Below are positions 47,401 to 55,039 of a stretch of DNA of 64,000 nucleotides, one piece after another. The notes beneath the pieces were generated by a model, which saw only the letters and a list, made by a program, of their open reading frames with translations, had not been told where the DNA came from and made no database searches. A program made the position numbers and the translations under genes. The DNA comes from Actinomycetota bacterium. GTDB taxonomy: Bacteria > Actinomycetota > Acidimicrobiia > Acidimicrobiales > Iamiaceae. Location of the stretch: NCBI GenBank assembly GCA_016185275.1, contig JACPNX010000013.1, forward strand, positions 124,001 to 188,000, read 5' to 3'. The first letter of the stretch is position 1. Every line of letters begins with the position of its first letter.

Positions 47401-48777
47401 GTGGCCCGTCCCGTCGTGCTCGTGTCCAACCGTGGCCCGCTGTCGTTCGCGCGCGACGGCAGCGGCCGGCTGGTCGCCCGTCGGGGAGCCGGCGGTCTGG
47501 TGTCGGGGCTCGCTCCGCTCGTGGAGGGTGAGCCGGGCAACCTCTGGATGGCGGCTGCACTGTCCGACGACGACCGTGCCGCGGCCCGGGAGGGCACCGT
47601 CGAGGCCGAGGGGCTGCGCGTCCACCTCGTCGACGTCGACGCCCGCGACCACGCGCTGGCCTACGACGTGGTGTGCAACGCGACGCTGTGGTTCATCCTG
47701 CACGGCATGGTCGACGGGATCGAACGACCCGTCTACGACCGGTCCTGGTGGGCCGCATGGAGCGCCTACCGCCGGGTCAACGAGGCGTTCGCCACCGCCG
47801 TGGCCGAGGCGGCGCCCGACGGCGCCGCAGTGCTCGTGCAGGACTACCACCTGGCCCTGGTGGCACCGACGCTCGTTGCTCGCCGGCCCGACGTGCGTGT
47901 CGTGCACTTCTCGCACACGCCGTTCGCCGGTCCGGAGATCCTTGCCGCGCTGCCCACGGCCGCGCGCGCCGAGCTGGTCGCCGGCATGGCCGCGTCGCAC
48001 GCTTGCGGCTTCCACACGCAGCGCTGGGCCGGCGCGTTCGAGGCCTCGGTCCGGGCCTTCGCCGACGGCGCAGCGCCGCGCACGTTCGTCGCGCCGCTGG
48101 CCCCCGACCCCGGTGATCTGCTGCGGGTGGCCGGCTCCGACGCGTGCGCGCAGGCGCTCACGCGCCTGGAGGCCACGCTCGCCGGGCGGGCCTTGCTGGC
48201 CCGGGTCGACCGCATCGAGCCCACGAAGAACCTCGTGCGCGGCTTCCTCGCCTTCGACGCGCTGCTCGAGTCGCACCCGCAGTGGCGCGAGCGCGTGGTG
48301 TTCGGCGCGTTCGTGTACCCGTCCCGCGAGAACGTGCCGGTCTACCGGTCCTACCGCGACGAGGTCGAGCGCGTCGTCGCCCGGGTGAACGAGCGGTGGG
48401 CGACGCCGGGGTGGACGCCCGTGCTCTACGACCCGTCGGACGACTTCGCCGGCTCGGTGGCCGCGCTGCGTCGAGCCGACGTACTGCTCGTCAACCCCGT
48501 GCGCGACGGTCTCAACCTCGTCGCCAAGGAGGGAGCGATCGTCAACGAGCGCGACGGCGTCACGGTGCTCAGCACCGAGGCCGGTGCCTACGACGAGCTG
48601 GCCGGCGACGTGCTGCCCGTCCATCCCTTCGACGTCGAAGAGACGGCGGCCGCGCTCGACCGCGCGCTGTCCACACCATCCGACGAGCGCACGGCCAAGG
48701 CCGCCGCGGTGCGGGCACGGGCAGCGGCGCGCACCCCGGCGGACTGGTTGAGCGACCAGCTCGCGGCCGCCGGTTGA
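47401..48777 (+). CDS. otsA: Trehalose-6-phosphate synthase (GT20)
   Basis: 458 residues from GTG. Begins VVLVSNRGPLSFARDGSGRL. VQDYHLALVAP and HFSHTPF are the GT20 donor/acceptor segments; RVDRIEPTKNLVRGFLAFD and DGLNLVAKEGAIV form the UDP/GDP-glucose site. It makes trehalose 6-phosphate. No phosphatase domain is fused. The otsB gene runs convergently 68 bases away, an unusual arrangement for a pathway pair. Alternative starts upstream overlap the DUF1206 promoter region and are less likely. Confidence 0.95.
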   Translation: MARPVVLVSNRGPLSFARDGSGRLVARRGAGGLVSGLAPLVEGEPGNLWMAAALSDDDRAAAREGTVEAEGLRVHLVDVDARDHALAYDVVCNATLWFILHGMVDGIERPVYDRSWWAAWSAYRRVNEAFATAVAEAAPDGAAVLVQDYHLALVAPTLVARRPDVRVVHFSHTPFAGPEILAALPTAARAELVAGMAASHACGFHTQRWAGAFEASVRAFADGAAPRTFVAPLAPDPGDLLRVAGSDACAQALTRLEATLAGRALLARVDRIEPTKNLVRGFLAFDALLESHPQWRERVVFGAFVYPSRENVPVYRSYRDEVERVVARVNERWATPGWTPVLYDPSDDFAGSVAALRRADVLLVNPVRDGLNLVAKEGAIVNERDGVTVLSTEAGAYDELAGDVLPVHPFDVEETAAALDRALSTPSDERTAKAAAVRARAAARTPADWLSDQLAAAG

Positions 48778-48822
48778 CCGGGCGACCCCACCGACCCGGG
48801 CGGCCCCACCGACCCGGGCGGC
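48778..48822. repeat. 18-bp direct repeat after otsA
   Basis: GACCCGGGCGGCCCCACC-type units are repeated about two and a half times in the 67-bp gap between otsA and otsB. The gap has no clean hairpin, and the repeat may serve as the shared transcription end. Confidence 0.7.
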
Positions 48823-48844
48823 CGGGGCGAGGCAAGGTCGGCCG

Positions 48845-49621
48845 TCAGACGATGAGGGAGCCCAGGAGCTCGACGGCGGCCTCCGGACCGTCCACGATGA
48901 CGTCGGCTCGCTGCAGCAGCTCGTCGGGCGCCTCGGCGCTGCGCACGGCCACCCGCACGGTGGCCACGCCGCGGGACGCGAGCCGGTCGAGGGCGTCGAA
49001 CGCACCCAGGTCGCCCGCGTCGTCGCCGAAGAAGCACGCGGCACTCAGATCCGACGCGAGCCGCTCGACGACCGTGCCCTTGTCGACGTCGACCGGTGGG
49101 TGCAGCTCGAAGGACTGACGGGCTTCGCGCACCTGCAGCCCGGATCGTGCGGCGAGCCCTTCGGCCCAGGACCGCACCGCGGCGGCGAGATCCGGCCGGC
49201 CCCGGTAGTGGAGCGTGACCGACAGGCCCTTGTCCTCCACGCGGGCCCCCGCCGGCCGGCGCACCTCGGCCGACGTGATGATGTCGGCGACGGCCTCCCG
49301 CCACGCTCCCACCGACTCGTGCTCGACGCGCCTTCCCCGGTGGGACGTCTCGATGCCGTAGAGGCCGGCCAGGTGCAGCGAGTCGGGCAGGTGCGCCGCG
49401 AGGAAGTCGAGCGGCCGCCCGGAGATGACCCCCACGACCGCGTACCGCTCGGCGAGCCCCGCGAGGACCGCGAGGGCGCCATCCACCGGGCGCGCCGCCG
49501 CCGGGTCGGCCACGATCTCCGACAGGGTGCCGTCGAAGTCGGTGAAGATGGCCGTCTCGGCCGGATCCGCCCGCAGCACCGCCAGCGGGTCGATCCCGGG
49601 CGCGCCGCCTGCGCCCGGCAC
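48845..49621 (-). CDS. otsB: Trehalose-6-phosphate phosphatase
   Basis: 258 residues from GTG 49621. HAD motif I is FTDFDGTLSEI (nucleophile the first Asp), motif II VISGRP, motif III around KGLSVTLHYR and DKGTVVERL, and motif IV FFGDDAGDLGAFDAL. It dephosphorylates trehalose 6-phosphate. The start lies two bases after the stop of the upstream LytR_C-domain gene. The partner otsA is on the other strand. Confidence 0.93.
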   Translation of the reverse strand: MPGAGGAPGIDPLAVLRADPAETAIFTDFDGTLSEIVADPAAARPVDGALAVLAGLAERYAVVGVISGRPLDFLAAHLPDSLHLAGLYGIETSHRGRRVEHESVGAWREAVADIITSAEVRRPAGARVEDKGLSVTLHYRGRPDLAAAVRSWAEGLAARSGLQVREARQSFELHPPVDVDKGTVVERLASDLSAACFFGDDAGDLGAFDALDRLASRGVATVRVAVRSAEAPDELLQRADVIVDGPEAAVELLGSLIV

Positions 49622-49623
49622 GG

Positions 49624-50154
49624 TCAGCCGGCCTTGTAGTCGGCGCCGAGCACCACGATGACGTTGGCCTGCGCCGCCTGGGGGACGATCGGCTGAGCGG
49701 GCGCGGCCGCCGTCGGCGCGCTGGTCAGGCCGAGGGCCTTCGCCACTGCCGCGGCGTCGCCTGCGTAGCCGCTCGCGAAGTAGACGGTCGTCTTCGCCGC
49801 GGCCGGCGCGTTGGTCGCCGGCAGCGTCCCGAAGCCGGCCGACGAAGCCTTCTGCGTGTTCGTCCCGGCCACACCGGACTGGCCGGACGCGTTCACCACG
49901 ATGACCTTGACCTGGCCGGCCGGGCGGGTGGTCTGCGTTCCCGTGCCGCCGCTCGCAGGAGGCGCGGTGGTGGGTGGCAGCGTCGCCGCAGTCGTGCTGG
50001 TCGTGGAGGTCGACCTGCTGGAGCCGGCCTCCACGGTGTCGCCCACCTTGCCGGCCTTGGCGAGAAGAGCCACACCGATGACGACGGCGACGACCAGCAC
50101 CACGATGCCCCGGATCGTGGCCTGCTCGACCCCTCGCCGCGGGGGCGCGGTCAC
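49624..50154 (-). CDS. Membrane-anchored LytR C-terminal (LytR_C) domain protein
   Basis: 176 residues. A single membrane helix (about 15-33) is followed by a Ser/Thr/Pro-rich spacer (42-77) and a LytR_C domain (QVKVIVVNASGQSGVAGTNT then VYFASGYAGDAAAVAKALG, ending VIVVLGADY). Orientation would place the domain outside. Such stand-alone LytR_C proteins occur widely in actinobacteria and are linked to envelope polymers. Its start overlaps the stop of the DUF3263 gene (GTGA). Confidence 0.85.
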   Translation of the reverse strand: MTAPPRRGVEQATIRGIVVLVVAVVIGVALLAKAGKVGDTVEAGSSRSTSTTSTTAATLPPTTAPPASGGTGTQTTRPAGQVKVIVVNASGQSGVAGTNTQKASSAGFGTLPATNAPAAAKTTVYFASGYAGDAAAVAKALGLTSAPTAAAPAQPIVPQAAQANVIVVLGADYKAG

Positions 50155-50411
50155 CGGCCCCGGCGCTCGCGCACCGAGCGCCCCTCGAAGCGGATCCGAC
50201 GTCGCTCGTCGCGCATGCGCCGCAGCCTACGGACCAGGAGGGGGTCGTACGCAAGCGCGTCCCCGTCGTCGACCAGGCGGCCGAGGATCTCGTAGTAGCG
50301 GGCGGCCGAGAGCTCGAACCGTTCGCGGATCGAGTCGGCCTTCGGTCCCGGCTCGGTCCACCAGGACCGCTCGAAGTCGAGGATGTCCCGCTCCCGCGGC
50401 GTCAACGGCAC
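50151..50411 (-). CDS. DUF3263 family protein
   Basis: 86 residues from GTG 50411. LTPRERDILDFERSWW, ADSIRERFELSAARYYEIL and DPLLVRRLRRMRDERRR are the family's conserved blocks. It is a small, basic helical protein with a helix-turn-helix-like core, conserved in actinobacteria next to LytR_C-type genes, as here. A DNA-binding role is plausible but unproven. Confidence 0.9.
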   Translation of the reverse strand: MPLTPRERDILDFERSWWTEPGPKADSIRERFELSAARYYEILGRLVDDGDALAYDPLLVRRLRRMRDERRRIRFEGRSVRERRGR

Positions 50412-50550
50412 CGGCCCAGCGTGGTGCGACCACCGACCCGACGCAACGATCCCCGCCACGCTGGGCCGATGGACCGCCGTCGCACCGCTCGAGCGCTCGC
50501 CGCCGGGTGCGAGGACGACCCCGGGGACGGGAGCGGCTCGCCGAGACGGA

Positions 50551-50623
50551 GCCCGCGGTGGGAGTCGAACCCACGACCTACCGCTTACAAGGCGGTTGCT
50601 CTGGCCGGCTGAGCTACGCGGGC
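50551..50623 (-). tRNA. tRNA-Thr (UGU)
   Basis: On the minus strand the acceptor stem is GCCCGCG/CGCGGGC. The D arm is GCTC...GAGC, the anticodon stem ACCGC/GCGGT with loop CTTGTAA (anticodon TGT, Thr), and the T arm GTGGG-TTCGACT-CCCAC. All stems pair. No CCA is encoded. Confidence 0.96.
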
Positions 50624-50640
50624 GGGTTCGGTCGACCCTA

Positions 50641-50698
50641 CGGCAGCGGGCGCAGCGGGCGCAGCGGACGCGCCCGGCGCAGCGGACGCAGCGGACGG
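50641..50698. repeat. 9-bp-type tandem repeat between tRNA-Thr and the permease gene
   Basis: Irregular repeats of GCGCAGCGG and GCGGAC fill the gap after the permease stop. Bases 50412-50550 and 50624-50720 contain no gene; the only functional element seen is the tRNA. Confidence 0.7.
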
Positions 50699-50720
50699 TC
50701 GGCACCGCCGGCGCGATGGC

Positions 50721-52019
50721 CTACCGGCCGGTGGTGCGGCCGCGCCGTGCCACCGCGTCGATGGTGACGGCGGCGAGCAGCACGAGCGCGGTGACGATGT
50801 ACTTCGATGCGGCGCTGAACCCCTGGAGGCCCATGCCGTTGTCGATGGCGGCGATCACGACGCCGCCGAGGACCGCGTGCATGGGCTTGCCGCGACCACC
50901 GAACAGGCTCGTCCCCCCGATCACCGCGGCGGCCACGGCGTAGAGCACGAGGGTGCCACCGTCGAGGTTCGTGGAGACCGAACGCAGGCGCGAGGCGTAG
51001 ATGATGCCGGCGACCCCCGCGGTCAGCGACGCCAGCGCGAACGCGATGGTGCGGATGCGGGCCAGCGGCACCCCGGCGCGGCGGGCGGCCTCGGCGTTGC
51101 CACCGATGGCGTATACGTAGCGGCCGAACCGGGTGCGGCCCAGCAGCACCGTCCACATCACCAGCACCGCCAGGACGATGAGGATGACCCAGGGGACACC
51201 CCTGACGGGCACGAGAACGCCCCGGTCGGTGTTCGAGATCAGCACGACGATGGCCCCGGCTGCGGCGACGGCTGCAACCTTGAGCGCCGTGAGGCTGACC
51301 GGCGGGGCGACGAGGCCGCTGGCCCGGCGCCGCGCCTCGCGCATCCACGTGACGAGCCCGAACCCCGCCACGACCACCACCATGATCGCCCACCCGGCAG
51401 CCGGCGTGAGGTTGCCGTTGGCCAGGTCGTTGATGATGCGGTCGTTGATGGGCAAGGTGCCGCCGTTGCCCAAGATCTTGAGCATGACGCCCTGCCAGCC
51501 GAGCAGGCCGGCCAGCGTGACCACGAACGAGGGCAGCCCGATCCTCGTGATGATGGTCCCCTGGAGCACGCCGATCAGGGCGCAGATGGCCAGCGCCGCC
51601 AGGCAGGCCGCCCACCACGGCCACCCCCCGTTGGCCGCGAGGATCAGCTCGGCCGCGACGATCCCTGCGACCCCGGCGACGAAGCCGGCCGACAGGTCGA
51701 TCTCGCCGAGCAGCAGCGCGAACACCTCGCTCATGGCGAGGAGCATGTAGACGGCGCCCTGCACCAGCAGGTTCACGAGGTTGCCGGCCGTCAGGAACTT
51801 CGGGTTGAGCGTCTGGAAGATGACCGCGATGAGGAGCAGGCCGACGATCACCGGCAGGACGCCCGTCTCGCCCGCCCTGATCCGGGCGGACCACGCGCCG
51901 ACGTACTCGCGCAACGAGTGCGCGACGAGCTCGGGATTGACGACCGCGGCGGTGGCGGGCTCGATCCCGTCGGCGTCCAGGACCGTCTCTTGCTCCACGG
52001 ACGGGCGGACACCGGTCAT
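50721..52019 (-). CDS. Sugar-type ABC transporter permease (XylH/RbsC family)
   Basis: 432 residues with ten or so membrane helices. BPD_transp_2 landmarks: LLLGEIDLSAGFVAGVAGI, RIGLPSFVVTLAGLLGWQG, RTRFGRYVYAIGGNAEAARR-AGV and VIGGTSLFGGRG. The long acidic N-terminus (about 1-45) is cytosolic. It pairs with the ATPase upstream, whose stop overlaps this ATG (ATGA). With the xylose-type binding protein it should import a pentose or hexose. Confidence 0.93.
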   Translation of the reverse strand: MTGVRPSVEQETVLDADGIEPATAAVVNPELVAHSLREYVGAWSARIRAGETGVLPVIVGLLLIAVIFQTLNPKFLTAGNLVNLLVQGAVYMLLAMSEVFALLLGEIDLSAGFVAGVAGIVAAELILAANGGWPWWAACLAALAICALIGVLQGTIITRIGLPSFVVTLAGLLGWQGVMLKILGNGGTLPINDRIINDLANGNLTPAAGWAIMVVVVAGFGLVTWMREARRRASGLVAPPVSLTALKVAAVAAAGAIVVLISNTDRGVLVPVRGVPWVILIVLAVLVMWTVLLGRTRFGRYVYAIGGNAEAARRAGVPLARIRTIAFALASLTAGVAGIIYASRLRSVSTNLDGGTLVLYAVAAAVIGGTSLFGGRGKPMHAVLGGVVIAAIDNGMGLQGFSAASKYIVTALVLLAAVTIDAVARRGRTTGR

Positions 52020-52870
52020 CGAGCCACCTCCCCCGCGGGCGGGACCGGCCCGGCGTCATCGCGCCGCCGCCGGGACTCGCCCGTCGTCATGTAGTCGACG
52101 ACGATCTGGCGGTCGAACTGATCGGCCGGACCGGCGGCGACCATGCGACCGAGGTACAGCACCGCCAGGCGGTCGGCCACCTGGAACACGTCGTTCATGT
52201 TGTGCGACACGATCATCACGGCCAGGCCGCGGTCGGCGAGCCGACGCACGAGGTCGAGGACCATCGCCGTCTGGGCCACGCCGAGCGCCGCGGTGGGCTC
52301 GTCCATGATCACGAGCTTGGAGTTCCACAGGACCGACTTGGCGATGGCGACGGCTTGGCGCTGCCCGCCCGACAACGATGCGACCGGCTGGCGGATGGAC
52401 CGGACCGTCGTCACGGAGAGGCTGGTCAACGTCTCGCGGGCCGAGGTCTCCATGGCCTCCTCGTCGAGCAGCGCGCTCGAGGTGCGCTCGCGGCCGAGGA
52501 ACATGTTCTGGACGATGTCCAGGTTGTCGCACAGCGCGAGGTCCTGGTACACGGTCTCGATGCCGAGAGCCGCGGCGTCGCGCGGCGAGCGCACGTGCAC
52601 CGCACGACCGTTCCACAGCACCTGGCCGCCGTCGGCGCCGTGGATGCCGGCGATGGTCTTGATGAGCACCGACTTGCCGGCGCCGTTGTCACCGGCGAGC
52701 GCGGTCACCTGCCCGCCGGGCACGACGAGGTCGACGCCCCGCAACGCCTGGACTGCACCGAAGCGCTTGTTGACACCTCGCAGCTCGAGCAGCGGCGCGG
52801 ACTGATCGTTCGACGTCGAACCGGTTGGCTCCGGCTCGGCCGGGCTGAGGACCTGCCCTGTGCTGACCAC
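52016..52870 (-). CDS. Sugar-type ABC transporter, single-domain ATP-binding protein
   Basis: 284 residues from GTG 52870 (open upstream to 52927). Walker A GDNGAGKSVL, Q-loop VYQDLALCDN, signature LSGGQRQAVAIAKS, Walker B LVIMDEPTAAL and H-loop MIVSHNMNDV are intact. Sugar ABC ATPases of this family usually carry two ABC halves (about 500 residues); this one has only one. It is a clear paralogue of the ABC domain of the kinase fusion at 55036-57528: both contain QDLALCDNL, an NxFLGxERxSxALLDExAM segment, and DEPTAALGVA. A hairpin lies between it and the binding-protein gene. Confidence 0.92.
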   Translation of the reverse strand: MVSTGQVLSPAEPEPTGSTSNDQSAPLLELRGVNKRFGAVQALRGVDLVVPGGQVTALAGDNGAGKSVLIKTIAGIHGADGGQVLWNGRAVHVRSPRDAAALGIETVYQDLALCDNLDIVQNMFLGRERTSSALLDEEAMETSARETLTSLSVTTVRSIRQPVASLSGGQRQAVAIAKSVLWNSKLVIMDEPTAALGVAQTAMVLDLVRRLADRGLAVMIVSHNMNDVFQVADRLAVLYLGRMVAAGPADQFDRQIVVDYMTTGESRRRRDDAGPVPPAGEVAR

Positions 52871-52909
52871 TGGCCCACCTGCTCCCGTGCACGGTTCGAA
52901 AGGGGGTGA

Positions 52910-52943
52910 GGCTGCGCCCGTACCCAACGGTACGGGCGCAGCC
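52910..52943 (-). terminator. Intercistronic hairpin (attenuator) between binding-protein and ATPase genes
   Basis: GGCTGCGCCCGTACC (52910-52924), loop CAAC, GGTACGGGCGCAGCC (52929-52943): a perfect 15-bp stem. It starts 20 bases after the binding-protein stop. A partial terminator or RNA-stability element here would give more binding protein than ATPase and permease, the usual stoichiometry. Confidence 0.8.
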
Positions 52944-52963
52944 CCGGTCTGGGGGGGACCGGT

Positions 52964-54163
52964 CTACGAGATGCCCGCCGCCGAGCACTTGCTGGCGAAC
53001 GAACCCGTGCAGAGATCGGCGCTGGTGACGAACTTGTCGGCCACGACCGTCTTGGCCATGTTGTCGGTGGTGACCGAGACCGGTGTCAGCAGCACCGAGG
53101 GGACCTTGGTGGCCTTGTTGTCGGTCGTGCCGTTCACCAGACCCGAGGGCGGCTTCTGGCCGGCCCGGATGTAGAGCGCGGCGGCCACCGCGGCCTGTGC
53201 CTCGACGTAGATCGGCTTGTAGACCGACATGCACTGGTAGCCGGCGAGGATGTTCTGCAGGCCCTGCAGCGTGGCGTCCTGGCCCGTGGTGGGCACCTTC
53301 TTCGGCCCGATGCCCTGCGACTTCAGCGCGGAGATCACCGAGTTGGCGATGCCGTCGTTGGCGGCGACGACGGCATTGATCTGGGGGTTGGCGGTGAGCT
53401 GCTGCTGGAAGTTCGTGAGCGCCTTCTGGTTGTCCCAGGTACCGGCCGGCTCGCCGACCTTGGTGAAGCCGCCGCCGCTGAACTTGGGCTCCAGGACCTT
53501 CTTGTAGCCCTGCGCGAACAGCGTGGCGTTGTTGTCGGTGGCGTCGCCGTCCATCAGCAGGACCTTGGGGTTCGTCACGTTCCAGGAGCTGACGCAGTCG
53601 ACGAGGCCCTTGCCGATGAGCTCGCCGACCTTGACGTTGTCGAAGCTCACGTAGGCCGAGGCTGAACCGTTGAGGGTGATGCGGTCGTAGTCGATCACCT
53701 TGACGCCCTTGGAGACGGCGTTCTTCTCGATGGCCGCGCCGCTGCCCGAGTCGAGCGGGTCGATGAGCAGGACGCTGGCGCCGTTCGTGATCGCAGCATC
53801 AGCCTGTGTCTGCATCGTGCGGGTGCTGCCCTGCGCATTCTCGATGATGAAGTCGCTCTTGCTCAGGCCGGCCGCTTCGAACGCCCGCTTCAGGTACGGC
53901 GCGTCGAACGAGACGTAGCGGGCGGACGACTGGGTGTCGGGCAGCAGCACGGCGATCTTGCCCTTGCCGCTCTTGGCCAGGTCCTTGAGCTTCGACATCG
54001 CCGAGAAGTCGCTCGTGAACGACGACGTGGTGACCTTCGGGGAAGACCCTCCGGATCCGCCCGAGCTCGACTTGTCCCCGGAGCTGCCGCCGCATGCGCT
54101 GACGGCGACGGTTACGGCTGCGACGGTCAGGACCCCGACCGCTCGCGTGAGCGAGACCTTCAT
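52964..54163 (-). CDS. Sugar ABC transporter, substrate-binding lipoprotein (XylF-like)
   Basis: 399 residues. Signal peptide with lipobox VSAC is followed by a Ser/Gly linker (about 25-45). Two-lobed periplasmic-binding fold: KIAVLLPDTQSSARYVSFDAP, QADAAITNGASVLLIDPLDS, VIDYDRI, AVVAANDGIANSVISALK and PTTGQDATLQGLQNILAGYQ. The xylose-type pattern YDR and TGQDA contacts the sugar. ATG 54163 follows GAGGAGGCAGGGG. Its promoter region carries a Crp-type palindrome and 11-bp tandem repeats. Confidence 0.94.
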   Translation of the reverse strand: MKVSLTRAVGVLTVAAVTVAVSACGGSSGDKSSSGGSGGSSPKVTTSSFTSDFSAMSKLKDLAKSGKGKIAVLLPDTQSSARYVSFDAPYLKRAFEAAGLSKSDFIIENAQGSTRTMQTQADAAITNGASVLLIDPLDSGSGAAIEKNAVSKGVKVIDYDRITLNGSASAYVSFDNVKVGELIGKGLVDCVSSWNVTNPKVLLMDGDATDNNATLFAQGYKKVLEPKFSGGGFTKVGEPAGTWDNQKALTNFQQQLTANPQINAVVAANDGIANSVISALKSQGIGPKKVPTTGQDATLQGLQNILAGYQCMSVYKPIYVEAQAAVAAALYIRAGQKPPSGLVNGTTDNKATKVPSVLLTPVSVTTDNMAKTVVADKFVTSADLCTGSFASKCSAAGIS

Positions 54164-54226
54164 CCCCTGCCTCCTCGTCTGACCCAAGCCCCGCGCGCGG
54201 GTGCCGCGCCGGATGCCAGGTTCGTG

Positions 54227-54242
54227 TGTGACGCCGTTCACC
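54227..54242. promoter_or_regulatory. Crp-type palindrome upstream of the sugar-binding protein gene
   Basis: TGTGACGCCGTTCACC matches TGTGA-N6-TCACA in nine of ten consensus positions. The 15-base core GTGACGCCGTTCACC recurs exactly at the crp gene of this window (62520-62534). It lies 64-79 bases upstream of the binding-protein ATG. Confidence 0.7.
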
Positions 54243-54256
54243 GTAAGGGCGCCCTC

Positions 54257-54306
54257 GTGAACGAGGTGTGTACGTTCGGCCGCTGGCGTGAACGAACCGT
54301 GAACGA
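54257..54306. promoter_or_regulatory. GTGAACGA repeats: candidate response-regulator operator
   Basis: GTGAACGA occurs at 54257-54264, 54288-54295 and 54299-54306. The last two are 11 bases apart, a helical-turn spacing typical of OmpR/PhoB-family tandem half-sites. The gap between the response-regulator stop (54338) and the binding-protein start (54163) is 174 bases and holds no gene. Confidence 0.55.
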
Positions 54307-54337
54307 CGTCTGGCCGGCAGGCGATCCGGCCCGACGG

Positions 54338-55039
54338 TCAGACCGTCGCCATCCGGTAGCCGGCGCGGGGCTCCGTCGCAATGAGCGCCGGGCCACCGGG
54401 GTCCTCGAGCTTGGCCCTGAGGCGGCGGACGTAGACGCGCGTGTACTCGGTCTCGGTCTCGTAGCCCGGGCCCCATACCTTGCGCAGCAGCTCGGCGTGA
54501 GTCAGCAGGCGGCCGGGCGCCAGGGCCAGCTCGCGCAGCAGCGCGAACTCCGTCGGCGTGAGGTGGACCGGCTCCCCTGCCTTGGTCACGAGCTGGGCGT
54601 CGAGGTCGATGGACACGTCGCCGAAGCTGAGCGGAGCCGCGCTGGCGGGCGGCGGCGCGGCGCGGCTGCGGCGCAGCAGCGCAGTCACCCGGGCCAAGAG
54701 CTCTTCGATGCCGAACGGTTTCGTGAGGTAGTCGTCGGCCCCGAGGTTGAGGGCTCGGACCTTGTCGTGCTCCCCGCGCCTCGCCGACACGACGATGATG
54801 CCGACGGGCGACTCCGCCCGGATGTCGCGGCAGAGGTCGAAGCCGTCGACTCCCGGCAGCATCAGGTCGAGCAGGACGATGTCGACCTCGCCGGACCGCA
54901 CGAGATCGAGCACCCCCTGGCCCGAGCGGGCCACGGTCACGGCGAAGCCCCGGACGAGCAGGTTGGCCTGCACGAGGTCGACGATGTTGCGGTCGTCCTC
55001 CACCACCAGGACACGGGTCTCCTCGGACGTACGGATCAT
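54338..55039 (-). CDS. OmpR-family response regulator
   Basis: 233 residues. Receiver domain with acidic pair VVEDD (13-16), phosphoacceptor D58 in VLLDLMLPG, and YLTKPF. The C-terminal winged helix is VHLTPTEFALLRELALAPGR followed by YTRVYVRRLRAKL, as in KdpE-like regulators. Its ATG overlaps the stop of the ABC-kinase fusion (ATGA), so the pair is translationally coupled and cognate. Confidence 0.96.
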   Translation of the reverse strand: MIRTSEETRVLVVEDDRNIVDLVQANLLVRGFAVTVARSGQGVLDLVRSGEVDIVLLDLMLPGVDGFDLCRDIRAESPVGIIVVSARRGEHDKVRALNLGADDYLTKPFGIEELLARVTALLRRSRAAPPPASAAPLSFGDVSIDLDAQLVTKAGEPVHLTPTEFALLRELALAPGRLLTHAELLRKVWGPGYETETEYTRVYVRRLRAKLEDPGGPALIATEPRAGYRMATV

